Shown here one piece after another: positions 1 to 5,967 of a stretch of 9,851 bases of DNA. The stretch comes from an uncultured Fidelibacterota bacterium. Lineage in GTDB: Bacteria; Fidelibacterota; Fidelibacteria; Fidelibacterales; Fidelibacteraceae. The translations under genes were made by a program, and so were the position numbers. The stretch's first letter is position 1. Every line of letters starts with the position of its first letter. The notes under the pieces are model-generated. The model ran no database searches, was not told the origin of the DNA, and worked only from the letters and a program-made list of their open reading frames with translations. Where the stretch lies: the NCBI GenBank assembly GCA_937862595.1, contig CALMFL010000232.1:1-9851 (forward strand), read 5' to 3'.

Positions 1-234
1 TTTGTCAGCATTACCACGCTGAAAAATGATATTTGGGACTATGATAAGCGCCAGCACGCCCTGCGGGGGATCAAGACAAAGGCCGTATTCCAGATGGGAA
101 ACCCCGTCAGGGTGCGCGTTGTGCGGGTGGACATCCGGAAAGCCAGGGCGGACTTCGAAGTGGTAAGCGCCCCGTCGGAAACCCCGACGAATGCCGCACC
201 CGGAAATAAAGCGAAACGAAAGATCGGATCCTGA
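1..234 (+). CDS. rnr: Ribonuclease R, C-terminal end (partial)
   Basis: The window opens inside this gene, and 77 codons are visible before the TGA at 232-234. The visible residues match the last S1 RNA-binding domain of RNase R/VacB: a D-Y-D-x-R-Q-H-A-L segment, then a short insert, then V-R-V-R-V-V-R-V-D and D-F-E-V. In the family, this 3'-to-5' exoribonuclease degrades structured RNA and takes part in trans-translation quality control; the S1 domain feeds RNA to the RNB catalytic core. The core lies outside the window and cannot be checked. After the S1 fold there is a short hydrophilic, Lys/Arg-rich tail (ending K-A-K-R-K-I-G-S), as is common in RNase R. No smpB or tmRNA gene follows, although these sit beside rnr in many bacteria. 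The family call is confident; RNase II is less likely because of the basic tail. Confidence 0.85.
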   Translation, partial: FVSITTLKNDIWDYDKRQHALRGIKTKAVFQMGNPVRVRVVRVDIRKARADFEVVSAPSETPTNAAPGNKAKRKIGS

Positions 235-627
235 CCGATACGTTCATATAAAGATCATTTTATCCGTCATCAATTAGTTGCCGAAATAAAAAAGCGGGAG
301 CCGTTAACCCTATCATCTTGAGGTTCTGGCGACCTGGCAATAATAAGGACAAACCCCCGCTCTTGCGAGCGTCGGTCGTCTTTTCCTATTGCCTTGCAAT
401 GTGCCAGATTTCAAGATGAGAAAAGCAACGTCGACATGCGAAGTAATTTATGACGAAATTTAAAGAAAACCAGCTGTTTTTTTACCCGGACAGGCGCATA
501 AAGGAAGGGAAAGGTCCACAGAAGCTTATTTTTCCGGAATGTTAATAAAAGCGGCCGAAACGTTTATTCCGCGTCTCGCGCCGCCTGCCGGGCACACCGG
601 TTTTCCGTGAAGCTTGTCCGGTCTGCG
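235..627. other. Intergenic region between rnr and the HD-domain gene
   Basis: This 393-bp stretch has no open frame that looks like a gene. The rnr transcript enters from the left and the minus-strand HD-domain gene ends at its right edge, so it is a convergent gap. No canonical hairpin-plus-T-run terminator was found for either gene. The main content is the long imperfect inverted repeat described at 311-420. A run of A (288-293), read as a T-run on the minus strand, borders it. The right half (421-627) is AT-rich, with a T-run at 477-483, and shows nothing recognisable. Confidence 0.6.
311..420. other. Long imperfect hairpin, possible structured RNA or repeat unit
   Basis: Nested complementary arms are visible. 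The outer arm TCATCTTGA (313-321) pairs perfectly with TCAAGATGA (411-419). CTGGC (326-330) pairs with GCCAG (403-407) after a small internal loop. GGCAATA (336-342) pairs with TATTGCC (387-393) after an asymmetric loop. AAGGAC (345-350) pairs with GTCTTT (378-383) with one G-U. A terminal CGCTC/GAGCG stem (358-362 with 367-371) closes a TTGC loop. The result is a rod about 108 nt long with interior bulges. On the minus strand it would be followed by CCCGCT and six T (288-298), which could pair with the AGCGGG of the terminal stem and act as a terminator-like end. It does not match tmRNA, SRP RNA, RNase P RNA or a tRNA by eye, and it is short for 6S RNA. The transcribed strand is unknown. Confidence 0.45.
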
Positions 628-1155
628 CTATTTTACCAGTTCGAAATCGATGAAGTCCGCATGGTGGAAGATGATCGATTCCGGGGAGCGTTTCTCGCCG
701 TCCCCTTCTTTTGAATGGGTCGCGATGATATGCATGATCTCTTCGGGGATGCCGTGCTTGAAGGCAAGTCCGACACCGCTGAAGGGGTGGCGCAGATAGC
801 GTCCGTAGCTGGATTTGACCGATTTGCCGTCAACGATCTCGTATTCCAGCAATTTGCCGACATCGGCCAGAAGCGCGCCGGCGATCAGATAGTCCCGGTT
901 GACCGGAGTGCGGCGTTCCGCATGAAGGGTTTCCTGGACCTCATCCACGGCCATGCACATGCGGCACACCGCGCGGACGTGATCGATGAAGGGGATCGTG
1001 ACATTCTGAGCCAGCAGGGTGAAGGGGATGGCCATCAGCAGTTCTTCGGTCCAGCCGCGGTAGGCGGCGGCTTCATTCCAGATGGCGGCGACCTTCGCCC
1101 GCAGTTCCGGATCGCCGATCTCGTTGATCTCGGGGAGAATTTTTTCGACGTTCAT
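628..1155 (-). CDS. HD-domain protein with altered HD doublet
   Basis: This is a 175-residue soluble protein of the HD/HDIG superfamily, which is mostly metal-dependent phosphohydrolases and nucleases. Visible landmarks are His59 in a helix (H-V-R-A-V-C-R), the doublet position in A-L-L-A-D-V-G-K-L-L-E-Y-E (Ala97-Asp98), R-H-P-F-S-G around His123, I-I-A-T-H-S-K-E-G-D-G around His147, and H-H-A-D-F near the C-terminus (His164, His165, Asp167). The motif that names the family is normally His-Asp; here the His codon encodes Ala while the other putative ligands remain. The start at 1155 has a GAGGGA ribosome-binding site about 6 nt upstream; an in-frame ATG at 1207-1209 has none. There is no signal peptide or membrane segment. 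It is monocistronic, divergent from the esterase gene and convergent with rnr. The substrate is unknown. The fold is fairly sure; catalytic activity is doubtful. Confidence 0.75.
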   Translation of the reverse strand: MNVEKILPEINEIGDPELRAKVAAIWNEAAAYRGWTEELLMAIPFTLLAQNVTIPFIDHVRAVCRMCMAVDEVQETLHAERRTPVNRDYLIAGALLADVGKLLEYEIVDGKSVKSSYGRYLRHPFSGVGLAFKHGIPEEIMHIIATHSKEGDGEKRSPESIIFHHADFIDFELVK

Positions 1156-1196
1156 GTAAGTTCCCTCAGTTTGGTTAGTCGGTGTTAACGGAAAAA

Positions 1197-1225
1197 AATT
1201 TACGTTCATTTCATAAACTATGCAA
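1197..1225 (-). promoter_or_regulatory. Candidate promoter for the HD-domain gene
   Basis: On the minus strand, TTGCAT (1220-1225) is followed 17 nt later by TAAATT (1197-1202), about 40 nt upstream of the preferred ATG at 1155. The spacing is ideal, but the hexamers match the sigma70-type consensus only partly (3/6 and 4/6). Confidence 0.35.
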
Positions 1226-1351
1226 AATGAAAATCATGAAAAGAGCCGTCGCCGGATCATTCCGTCCGCTGATGTTACGGGTTTTCGCAAATCGGGGAGG
1301 CCGGGGGTGACGATTATCTTTTATCCCCGTTTGATAATGAGCGATTTTTCA

Positions 1352-1380
1352 TTTACATCGCGAAAATAATTTCGTAAATA
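1352..1380 (+). promoter_or_regulatory. Candidate promoter for the esterase gene
   Basis: TTTACA (1352-1357, 5/6 match to the -35 consensus) is followed after 17 nt by TAAATA (1375-1380), in an AT-rich stretch ending about 25 nt before the ATG at 1405. The -10 match is weak, so the exact -10 hexamer may be one of the overlapping A/T hexamers. An inverted repeat ATTATC/GATAAT (1313-1318 and 1333-1338) sits just upstream and could be a regulator site. Confidence 0.35.
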
Positions 1381-1404
1381 TAAACTAAATTTTCGGGAGG
1401 TCCC

Positions 1405-2181
1405 ATGAAACGCTTTCTCTGTCTGATCCTGATCTTCGGGTTCGCGCTTGCCATCGAAGCGTCCCCCGAAGCACTGGCCCTGTTCGAAGCCAAAAGCTAT
1501 GTCAACGATTCGGGCGATACCCTGCTGTACCGCATCCTGTCCCCGCAGGATCCCCGCCTGGGGAAAACCTACCCCCTTGTTCTGTTCCTGCACGGCGCCG
1601 GGGAACGCGGAAGCGATAACGGGCGTCAGCTGATCTGGGGGGCGGGCGCTTTTATCAACGGGAAAAACTTGAAAAAATATCCCTGTTACGTGCTTGCGCC
1701 GCAATGCCCGGAAGGCAAACGGTGGCTGGAAGTGCACTGGGGGCTCGACGCCCACGAAATGCCGCCGCAGTCGTCAGAAACCCTGTCCCTCGTCATCGAA
1801 TTGCTTGAGACCCTCCGGACGGACGCAGCGGTCGATCCGCGGCGCTTTTATGTAACCGGCCTGTCCATGGGCGGCTACGGCACCTGGGATATCATTTCCC
1901 GCATGCCCGAAACCTTTGCCGCGGCGGTTCCGATCTGCGGCGGCGGCGATGAGAAGCAGGCGGCCAAACTTGTTTCCATGCCGATCTGGGTCTTCCACGG
2001 CGACGAGGATACCTCCGTCCCGGTCGCGCGTTCCCGGAACATGGTCAATGCCATCCGTGACGCCGGCGGGAAAAAGATCCGCTACACGGAATACCCCGGG
2101 GTCGGCCACGGTTCATGGAAACCCGCCTATGCGGACCCGAAGCTGATAAAATGGATGTTCCGGCAGAAAAAAAGCAAATAA
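1405..2181 (+). CDS. Secreted alpha/beta-hydrolase (esterase/prolyl-oligopeptidase-like)
   Basis: This 258-residue protein carries an N-terminal signal peptide (K-R then a hydrophobic core to about residue 19, ending in A-I-E-A), so it is probably periplasmic or exported. Catalytic landmarks of the alpha/beta-hydrolase fold are in order: the oxyanion-side H-G-A-G-E-R-G (63-69), the nucleophile elbow G-L-S-M-G-G with Ser154, the acid in H-G-D-E-D (Asp200 or Asp202, more likely Asp202) and G-H-G-S with His235. The length and the R-x-F-Y-V-T-G-L-S-M-G-G-Y-G-T-W signature resemble the phospholipase/carboxylesterase and LpqC-like group, often annotated as prolyl oligopeptidase family serine peptidase. 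The substrate cannot be told; carboxylic esters on polysaccharides or lipids are likely for secreted members. GGGAGGT at 1395-1401 gives a strong, rather close ribosome-binding site. It is a single-gene unit, convergent with the flippase-like gene. Confidence 0.85.
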   Translation: MKRFLCLILIFGFALAIEASPEALALFEAKSYVNDSGDTLLYRILSPQDPRLGKTYPLVLFLHGAGERGSDNGRQLIWGAGAFINGKNLKKYPCYVLAPQCPEGKRWLEVHWGLDAHEMPPQSSETLSLVIELLETLRTDAAVDPRRFYVTGLSMGGYGTWDIISRMPETFAAAVPICGGGDEKQAAKLVSMPIWVFHGDEDTSVPVARSRNMVNAIRDAGGKKIRYTEYPGVGHGSWKPAYADPKLIKWMFRQKKSK

Positions 2182-2217
2182 GCCGGGAAGCAGAAAAAAA
2201 AGGACTCTGTGCCCGGT
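2182..2217. terminator. Possible weak terminator hairpin after the esterase gene
   Basis: Directly after the TAA, GCCGGG (2182-2187) can pair with CCCGGT (2212-2217), and GCAG (2190-2193) with CTGT (2207-2210), leaving an A-rich loop. No T-run follows on the plus strand, so this is at best a weak or Rho-assisted end. The remaining gap to 2352 holds a 12-bp palindrome (TGCCGGCCGGCA, 2298-2309) and otherwise nothing recognisable. Confidence 0.25.
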
Positions 2218-2352
2218 CATACCTTGTTTTAAAGAAGATCAGCTATTCTAAAGTAAATTAATCGCAATAATGAATTCTGGCTTAATGGCATGGCACCTGC
2301 CGGCCGGCACGGAGATTGTTATAAAAACGATTACCTGTTTTTTCATAAATTG

Positions 2353-3324
2353 CTATGACTTTTCCCGCAAATTTTTCAGGTCCTTCAGGCTCATATTGGC
2401 CTCCAGAAAGTGGATGAACCCGAACAGGCAGATGGGGATCAGGCCGATCAGATGCTGCAGGAAGGCATAGCTTGCGGCGGTGTTCTTGTCGATGCCCAGC
2501 AGGATCAGGGCGGCGACCATCGCGGCGTGAAAGGTCCCGACAAAGCCCGGGGCCGCGGGAATGGCAATGGCGATCATGGCGGTCGCCATCAGGATAAAGC
2601 TCTCGATAAATCCAAGTTCAATATGGCAGGCCCTGATGCCCGCCCAGTAGGTCAGTCCGGTAACGAACCAGAGAAAAAAGCTGTAGAAAATGATCGCGAA
2701 GGGGTGGCGGATATCGAACAGCGCCAGCATGCCGTGATGAAGGTTCTCAAAGAAGTCCGCCGCCCTGCCGTGCTTTTTTTCCAGGAACGCGCTGATCCGG
2801 TGGCGCAGGCGGTAGTACACGAATAGAACGATAGCGAACAGCGCCAGCAGAACGATCAGCGAGATCCTGACGATGGCAAGCTGCTTGTCCGTCAGCGGAA
2901 GGTCGACGAACAGGGAGAACACGACGACGAACAGGAAAAAGCTCACGCCGTCCGTAAAACGTTCGATAATAATGGAAGGAAAGAGCAGGGACGCTTTTCT
3001 GTCAATGAATTTGCCGGTCGTATAGGCACGTACCACCTCGCCGATCCGGAAGGGAAGGACATAGTTGGTAAAGAAACCCGCGATCGTCCCCTTATACAGG
3101 TTAATGACGGAAAAGGACCCCATCGGCATGAGAAAGATCCGCCAGCGCGCCGCACGGACAAGCAGGACCAGGACCATTCCCAGCATCCCGCCGGTGTACC
3201 ACCAAAGATCGACCGAACCCAGTTCCTGAAGAAAGGCGGACCACTGAATGCCGCGAAAGGCGAGGAACAGACCGGCAAGGGAAATGAGAATACCCAGGAT
3301 GAGCCGTAACGCTTTATGTCTCAT
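2353..3324 (-). CDS. Lysylphosphatidylglycerol synthase TM-region (UPF0104/YbhN-like) membrane protein
   Basis: This 323-residue polytopic inner-membrane protein has about eight hydrophobic segments (near residues 8-24, 43-58, 78-92, 114-140, 152-171, 208-230, 240-263 and 267-305). Family landmarks are R-A-A-R-W-R (57-62), N-Y-V-L-P-F-R-I-G-E-V-V-R-A (87-100), E-R-F-T-D (121-125) and P-A-A-P-G-F-V-G-T-F-H (256-266). These define the lysylphosphatidylglycerol synthase transmembrane family (UPF0104). Stand-alone members lack the aminoacyl-transferase domain of MprF and are thought to move lipids or lipid-linked sugars across the membrane; the actual substrate here is unknown. It is the last gene of the YqeY-CvpA operon. 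Its ATG overlaps the CvpA stop in an ATGA, and its own ribosome-binding site is poor, so translation is probably coupled. The C-terminus is a short basic cytoplasmic tail. Confidence 0.85.
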   Translation of the reverse strand: MRHKALRLILGILISLAGLFLAFRGIQWSAFLQELGSVDLWWYTGGMLGMVLVLLVRAARWRIFLMPMGSFSVINLYKGTIAGFFTNYVLPFRIGEVVRAYTTGKFIDRKASLLFPSIIIERFTDGVSFFLFVVVFSLFVDLPLTDKQLAIVRISLIVLLALFAIVLFVYYRLRHRISAFLEKKHGRAADFFENLHHGMLALFDIRHPFAIIFYSFFLWFVTGLTYWAGIRACHIELGFIESFILMATAMIAIAIPAAPGFVGTFHAAMVAALILLGIDKNTAASYAFLQHLIGLIPICLFGFIHFLEANMSLKDLKNLREKS

Positions 3325-4049
3325 GGCGTCTCGGAATATAGCATGTTAATGATCTCCTGCAGATCGGGATTTTCTTCCCGCAATTTAGAGATCACCTCCA
3401 GCTGCCGGGAAAACGGCATCTCGGTAAAACGCAGTTTCATTTCATCGATAAAGGCTTCATCAGCACCGTCGATCTCTTTCAACTGCTTTTCAAAGGAAGA
3501 GATCACCTTAAGGGTATCCTGCTGCGGGGATAAAAGAGCGTCCAGGCGGTCGCGAATGTCGCCCTCGCGCATATAGGGCTGAACGAGCTTCTCATACAAG
3601 GAAGGGGCGAAATTACCCAGAAGGCGGTAGGAAACGGACTTGTCTTTCAGGTCGCTTCCCAGGGTGTCGGAGGGAATGGCCAGGAGCAGCCAGAAGATCA
3701 GGCTCATGATGATCGCGGCCTTCAGGGCGCCGAGAAAGAGTCCGCCGAGACGGTCCAGCCATCCGAGTTTGATCGCATGGATGATCGTCCGAAGGAAATA
3801 CCCTGCCAGCTGGGCGATAAGGATCACGACGATGAAGATCAGCGCGTAGCCGATAATGTCCGCCGCCTGGGGCGATAAATTGAATTGCATGATCAGGATG
3901 TCGCTTGCCCAGGCGCCGAGGTTGGCGGCGACGATGATCCCGAGTACCAGTCCCGCCAGCCGGAAAGCGCTGTTCAGAAGGCCCTGCTGATAGGATTTGT
4001 AGATCAGGATCAGGGCGACCAGGATCGTAATGATATCTACCCAATACAT
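3321..4049 (-). CDS. CvpA family membrane protein with extended C-terminal tail
   Basis: The first 125 residues form four hydrophobic segments (about 4-17, 30-48, 64-90 and 104-125) in the CvpA pattern: an N-terminal Y-W-V-D-I-I, a G-L-L-N-S-A-F-R turn after helix 1, and D-R-L-G-G-L-F-L-G-A-L-K-A (99-111) before the last helix. CvpA was first described in E. coli as needed for colicin V production and is now linked to envelope homeostasis; its molecular role is not settled. Residues 126-242 are a hydrophilic, charged, helix-rich region longer than the usual CvpA end (typical members are about 160-180 residues). The ATG lies 1 nt after the YqeY stop, and the ribosome-binding site (AGGGGG, on the minus strand) lies inside the end of the YqeY gene. 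It overlaps the next gene by 4 nt, as expected for a coupled operon. Confidence 0.85.
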   Translation of the reverse strand: MYWVDIITILVALILIYKSYQQGLLNSAFRLAGLVLGIIVAANLGAWASDILIMQFNLSPQAADIIGYALIFIVVILIAQLAGYFLRTIIHAIKLGWLDRLGGLFLGALKAAIIMSLIFWLLLAIPSDTLGSDLKDKSVSYRLLGNFAPSLYEKLVQPYMREGDIRDRLDALLSPQQDTLKVISSFEKQLKEIDGADEAFIDEMKLRFTEMPFSRQLEVISKLREENPDLQEIINMLYSETP

Positions 4050-4050
4050 C

Positions 4051-4497
4051 TTAACCCCCTAACAGTTTGGTTACGACGGCCTGAACCCGTTTCCCGTCTG
4101 CTTTCCCTGCGATCGCCTTCATGGCGGGTCCCATGACCCTGCCCTTGTCCGCGGGGGACGTTACGCCGGTTTCGGCGATGATCTTTCTGACAATGGCTTC
4201 GATGGCGGCATCATCCATTTCGGCCGGCAGATAAGTGCGGATCAGCTCCAGTTCGGCCTGCTCGATCTCCGCAAGATCGCTGCGGCCTGCCTGCGTATAG
4301 GCCTGAATGGAATCCAGACGTTCTTTCGCCGCTTTTTTCAGGACGGCCAGTTCTTCGGCTTCGTCCAGGTCCTTGATCAGGGCGATCTTTTTTTCGCGCA
4401 ATTTGGAGATCAGCATCCGCAGGGTGCGGACCGTGTCGGCGTCCTTGCTCAGCATGGCCTTTTTCAAGTCGGACTGGAGTTTTTCTGTAAAATTCAT
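4051..4497 (-). CDS. yqeY: GatB/YqeY domain-containing protein
   Basis: This 148-residue soluble protein matches the stand-alone YqeY family over its full length. It has an N-terminal helical half with T-V-R-T-L-R-M-L-I-S-K-L-R (22-34), then Q-A-G-R-S-D-L (69-75), E-L-E-L-I-R-T-Y-L-P (82-91), and the C-terminal D-K-G-R-V-M-G-P-A-M-K-A (118-129) and G-K-A-D-G-K-R-V (131-138). The domain is shared with the tail of the GatB subunit of tRNA-dependent amidotransferase and is thought to contact tRNA; the role of free-standing YqeY is unclear. The ATG at 4497 is preferred over an in-frame TTG at 4507-4509 because GAGG lies 6 nt before it. It heads the operon with CvpA and the flippase-like gene. The AT-rich 97-bp gap to anmK must hold divergent promoters; TAAAAT (4525-4530, minus strand) is a possible -10 with no good -35. 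Confidence 0.9.
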   Translation of the reverse strand: MNFTEKLQSDLKKAMLSKDADTVRTLRMLISKLREKKIALIKDLDEAEELAVLKKAAKERLDSIQAYTQAGRSDLAEIEQAELELIRTYLPAEMDDAAIEAIVRKIIAETGVTSPADKGRVMGPAMKAIAGKADGKRVQAVVTKLLGG

Positions 4498-4594
4498 AGG
4501 GTGCCTCAATAGGAATTAATCGATATTTTACAAATGAAATATTTTATTAAAAAGGTTTTTATTGTATTTTGCGCCTGATGACAGGAACGAAACA

Positions 4595-5734
4595 ATGAAA
4601 AAAACACCGTGTGCCCTTTTTGAGCAAGCCGAGGTATCCGTTCTGGGACTGATGTCCGGTACGTCCGCCGACGGACTGGATATCTGCCGGGTGGAATTTT
4701 CGGGTTCCGGCAGGTACCCTGCCTACCGGGTTACCTATTCGGACTTTGTTCCCTATCCCGCGGATTTTTCCGCCGCTTTCAAGCGGCCGCTGGACTTGTC
4801 CGGCGCCGAGATCGCCCACTGGAACATGGTCTGGGGAAAGTGGGTGGGGACGACGGTCAGGGCGCTTCCCGTGAGCGCGGACATCATCGCCAGCCACGGG
4901 CAGACGCTCCTGCACCGGCCGCCGGATTATACCCTGCAGATCGGAGAGGCGGCCTGCGTGGCGCAGATCAGCGGCATTCCGGTGGTCTGTGATTTCAGAA
5001 CGGCCGATGTGGCGCTGGGCGGCCAGGGCGCGCCCCTTATCCCTGTCGTTGACGAATTTCTCCTGCGCCGGGAGGAAGGCGCGGTCATTGCCCTGAACCT
5101 GGGCGGTATCGCCAATCTGACCTATCTGCCGCCGCGATCTTCAAGCGATCCCGTGATCGCCTGGGATACCGGTCCCGCCAATACCCTGATCGACAAGGCG
5201 GTGATCGAATTCACCCGGGGCGCCGCACAGTACGACGACCGGGGCGCCCTTGCCCGGAAAGGCCGGCTCGACCCGGTCCTGCTCGATCACCTGATGGAGC
5301 ATCCTTACCTGAAGCGGCCCGTTCCCAAGTCGGCCGGACAGGAACAGTTCGGGTATGACTATTATCTTGATCTTAAAAAACGGATAAGCCTCACGAACGA
5401 CAGCGACTGGCTTTCCTTAATCCGTACGCTGACAGAGTTCACCGCGAGGTCCGTTCATCAGGAGATCACGTCCCGCGTGAACGATCCCGGATCGGTCGCC
5501 GTATTATATGCCAGCGGCGGCGGTGCGGAAAACACCTTCATCATGGAGCGGCTTTCCGAACTGTTCGGGCGAACGGAGATAAAAAAATTCGAGTTGCCCG
5601 GCATCGACAGCGGCAGCAAGGAAGCTTTCGGCTTCGCCTACCTCGGCTACCTCTTCCTTCGGCAATTGCCCGGGAATATCCCGAGCGTCACCGGCGCGTC
5701 CCGCGAGACCGTGCTGGGAAGGATCGTCTGGTAA
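4595..5734 (+). CDS. anmK: Anhydro-N-acetylmuramic acid kinase
   Basis: This is a 379-residue cytoplasmic kinase of the sugar kinase/Hsp70/actin fold. AnmK opens the 1,6-anhydro ring of anhydro-MurNAc and phosphorylates it with ATP to MurNAc-6-phosphate, salvaging peptidoglycan released by lytic transglycosylases. Signatures in order are G-L-M-S-G-T-S-A-D-G-L-D (18-29), A-S-H-G-Q-T (99-104), D-F-R-T-A-D-V-A-L-G-G-Q-G-A-P-L-I-P (133-150), L-N-L-G-G-I-A-N-L-T (167-176), W-D-T-G-P-A-N-T-L-I-D (190-200) and Y-A-S-G-G-G-A-E-N near the C-terminus. Length is normal for the family (about 370). The ATG at 4595 has AGGA 8 nt before it. MurQ, NagZ and AmpG, the usual pathway partners, are not in this window, but an RlpA-like gene lies nearby. 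It is divergent from yqeY, convergent with the trmH-like gene and apparently monocistronic. Confidence 0.95.
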   Translation: MKKTPCALFEQAEVSVLGLMSGTSADGLDICRVEFSGSGRYPAYRVTYSDFVPYPADFSAAFKRPLDLSGAEIAHWNMVWGKWVGTTVRALPVSADIIASHGQTLLHRPPDYTLQIGEAACVAQISGIPVVCDFRTADVALGGQGAPLIPVVDEFLLRREEGAVIALNLGGIANLTYLPPRSSSDPVIAWDTGPANTLIDKAVIEFTRGAAQYDDRGALARKGRLDPVLLDHLMEHPYLKRPVPKSAGQEQFGYDYYLDLKKRISLTNDSDWLSLIRTLTEFTARSVHQEITSRVNDPGSVAVLYASGGGAENTFIMERLSELFGRTEIKKFELPGIDSGSKEAFGFAYLGYLFLRQLPGNIPSVTGASRETVLGRIVW

Positions 5735-5764
5735 GACTGAGATTAAGATTGAGATTAAGATTAA
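5735..5764 (+). repeat. Hexamer tandem repeat (GATTAA-type, 5 units)
   Basis: Immediately after the anmK stop come five 6-bp units in register: GACTGA, GATTAA, GATTGA, GATTAA, GATTAA. The repeat passes straight into a homopurine tract. No function is evident. Confidence 0.8.
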
Positions 5765-5843
5765 GGGAGAGGAAGAAGGAGGAGGGGAAGAGGAGAAGAG
5801 TTCGGGGTTCGGAGTAATAGGGGAGAAGAGGAGAGGAAGAGAG
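5763..5843 (+). repeat. Homopurine tract
   Basis: Two uninterrupted all-purine runs (5763-5800, 38 nt; 5819-5843, 25 nt), rich in GGA/GAA/AGG, are separated by an 18-nt mixed segment with two GTTCGG-like steps. Such polypurine-polypyrimidine tracts can form triplex (H-DNA) structures and impede polymerases. Whether this one does so is unknown. Confidence 0.75.
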
Positions 5844-5846
5844 CAA

Positions 5847-5878
5847 TCATCAACTTATCAACCTATCAACTCATCAAC
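5847..5878 (+). repeat. 8-bp tandem repeat block A (YATCAAC-type, 4 units)
   Basis: Four consecutive octamers are visible: TCATCAAC, TTATCAAC, CTATCAAC, TCATCAAC. They vary only at the first two bases. A related octamer block lies on the other side of the palindrome, at 5944-5967. Confidence 0.8.
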
Positions 5879-5895
5879 TTTATCGACATATTTTA

Positions 5896-5926
5896 ATCTC
5901 CGAAGCCCCGAAGGGGCGCAGGAGAT
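5896..5926. terminator. Palindromic hairpin between convergent genes
   Basis: ATCTCC (5896-5901) pairs with GGAGAT (5921-5926), and inside it GCCCC (5905-5909) pairs with GGGGC (5913-5917) around a GAA loop. A symmetric GAA/GCA internal loop separates the stems. It lies midway between the 3' ends of anmK and the trmH-like gene, where a shared terminator is expected. No adequate T-run follows on either strand, so it may instead be a copy of a dispersed palindromic element. Confidence 0.5.
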
Positions 5927-5943
5927 CGACTTTCAAGCATAAA

Positions 5944-5967
5944 CCTATCAACCCATAAACCCATAAA
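5944..5967 (+). repeat. 8-bp tandem repeat block B (CCNATNAA-type, 3 units)
   Basis: Three octamers are visible: CCTATCAA, CCCATAAA, CCCATAAA. They have the same 8-bp period as block A, and the C-C-T-A-T-C-A-A unit also occurs across the unit boundary of block A. The pattern decays just before the stop codon of the trmH-like gene (5971-5973). Confidence 0.75.

Noticed and set aside
293..361. tRNA-like gene (AGCGGG and CCCGCT as an acceptor stem, 69 nt)
   Set aside because: There is no T-loop of TTCRA type, no anticodon arm and wrong arm spacing.
311..420. 6S RNA, tmRNA, SRP RNA or integron attC site
   Set aside because: It is too short and lacks conserved 6S features, has no tRNA-like end or tag frame, no GGAA-loop SRP signature, and no RYYYAAC/GTTRRRY attC core sites at its ends.
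715..1188. 157-codon plus-strand open frame over the HD-domain gene
   Set aside because: It is antisense to a gene with recognisable family motifs, and its composition is typical of a complementary frame in GC-rich DNA. Similar antisense frames at 1774-2109, 2410-2826, 6034-6582 and 8517-9014 were dropped for the same reason.
2298..2309. 12-bp GC palindrome between convergent genes
   Set aside because: A perfect palindrome has no loop for a useful RNA hairpin and no T-run follows; it may be a chance occurrence or a restriction/methylation site.
4562..4594. Upstream TTG start for AnmK
   Set aside because: The added residues match nothing in the family and lack a ribosome-binding site; the ATG at 4595 has AGGA at good spacing.
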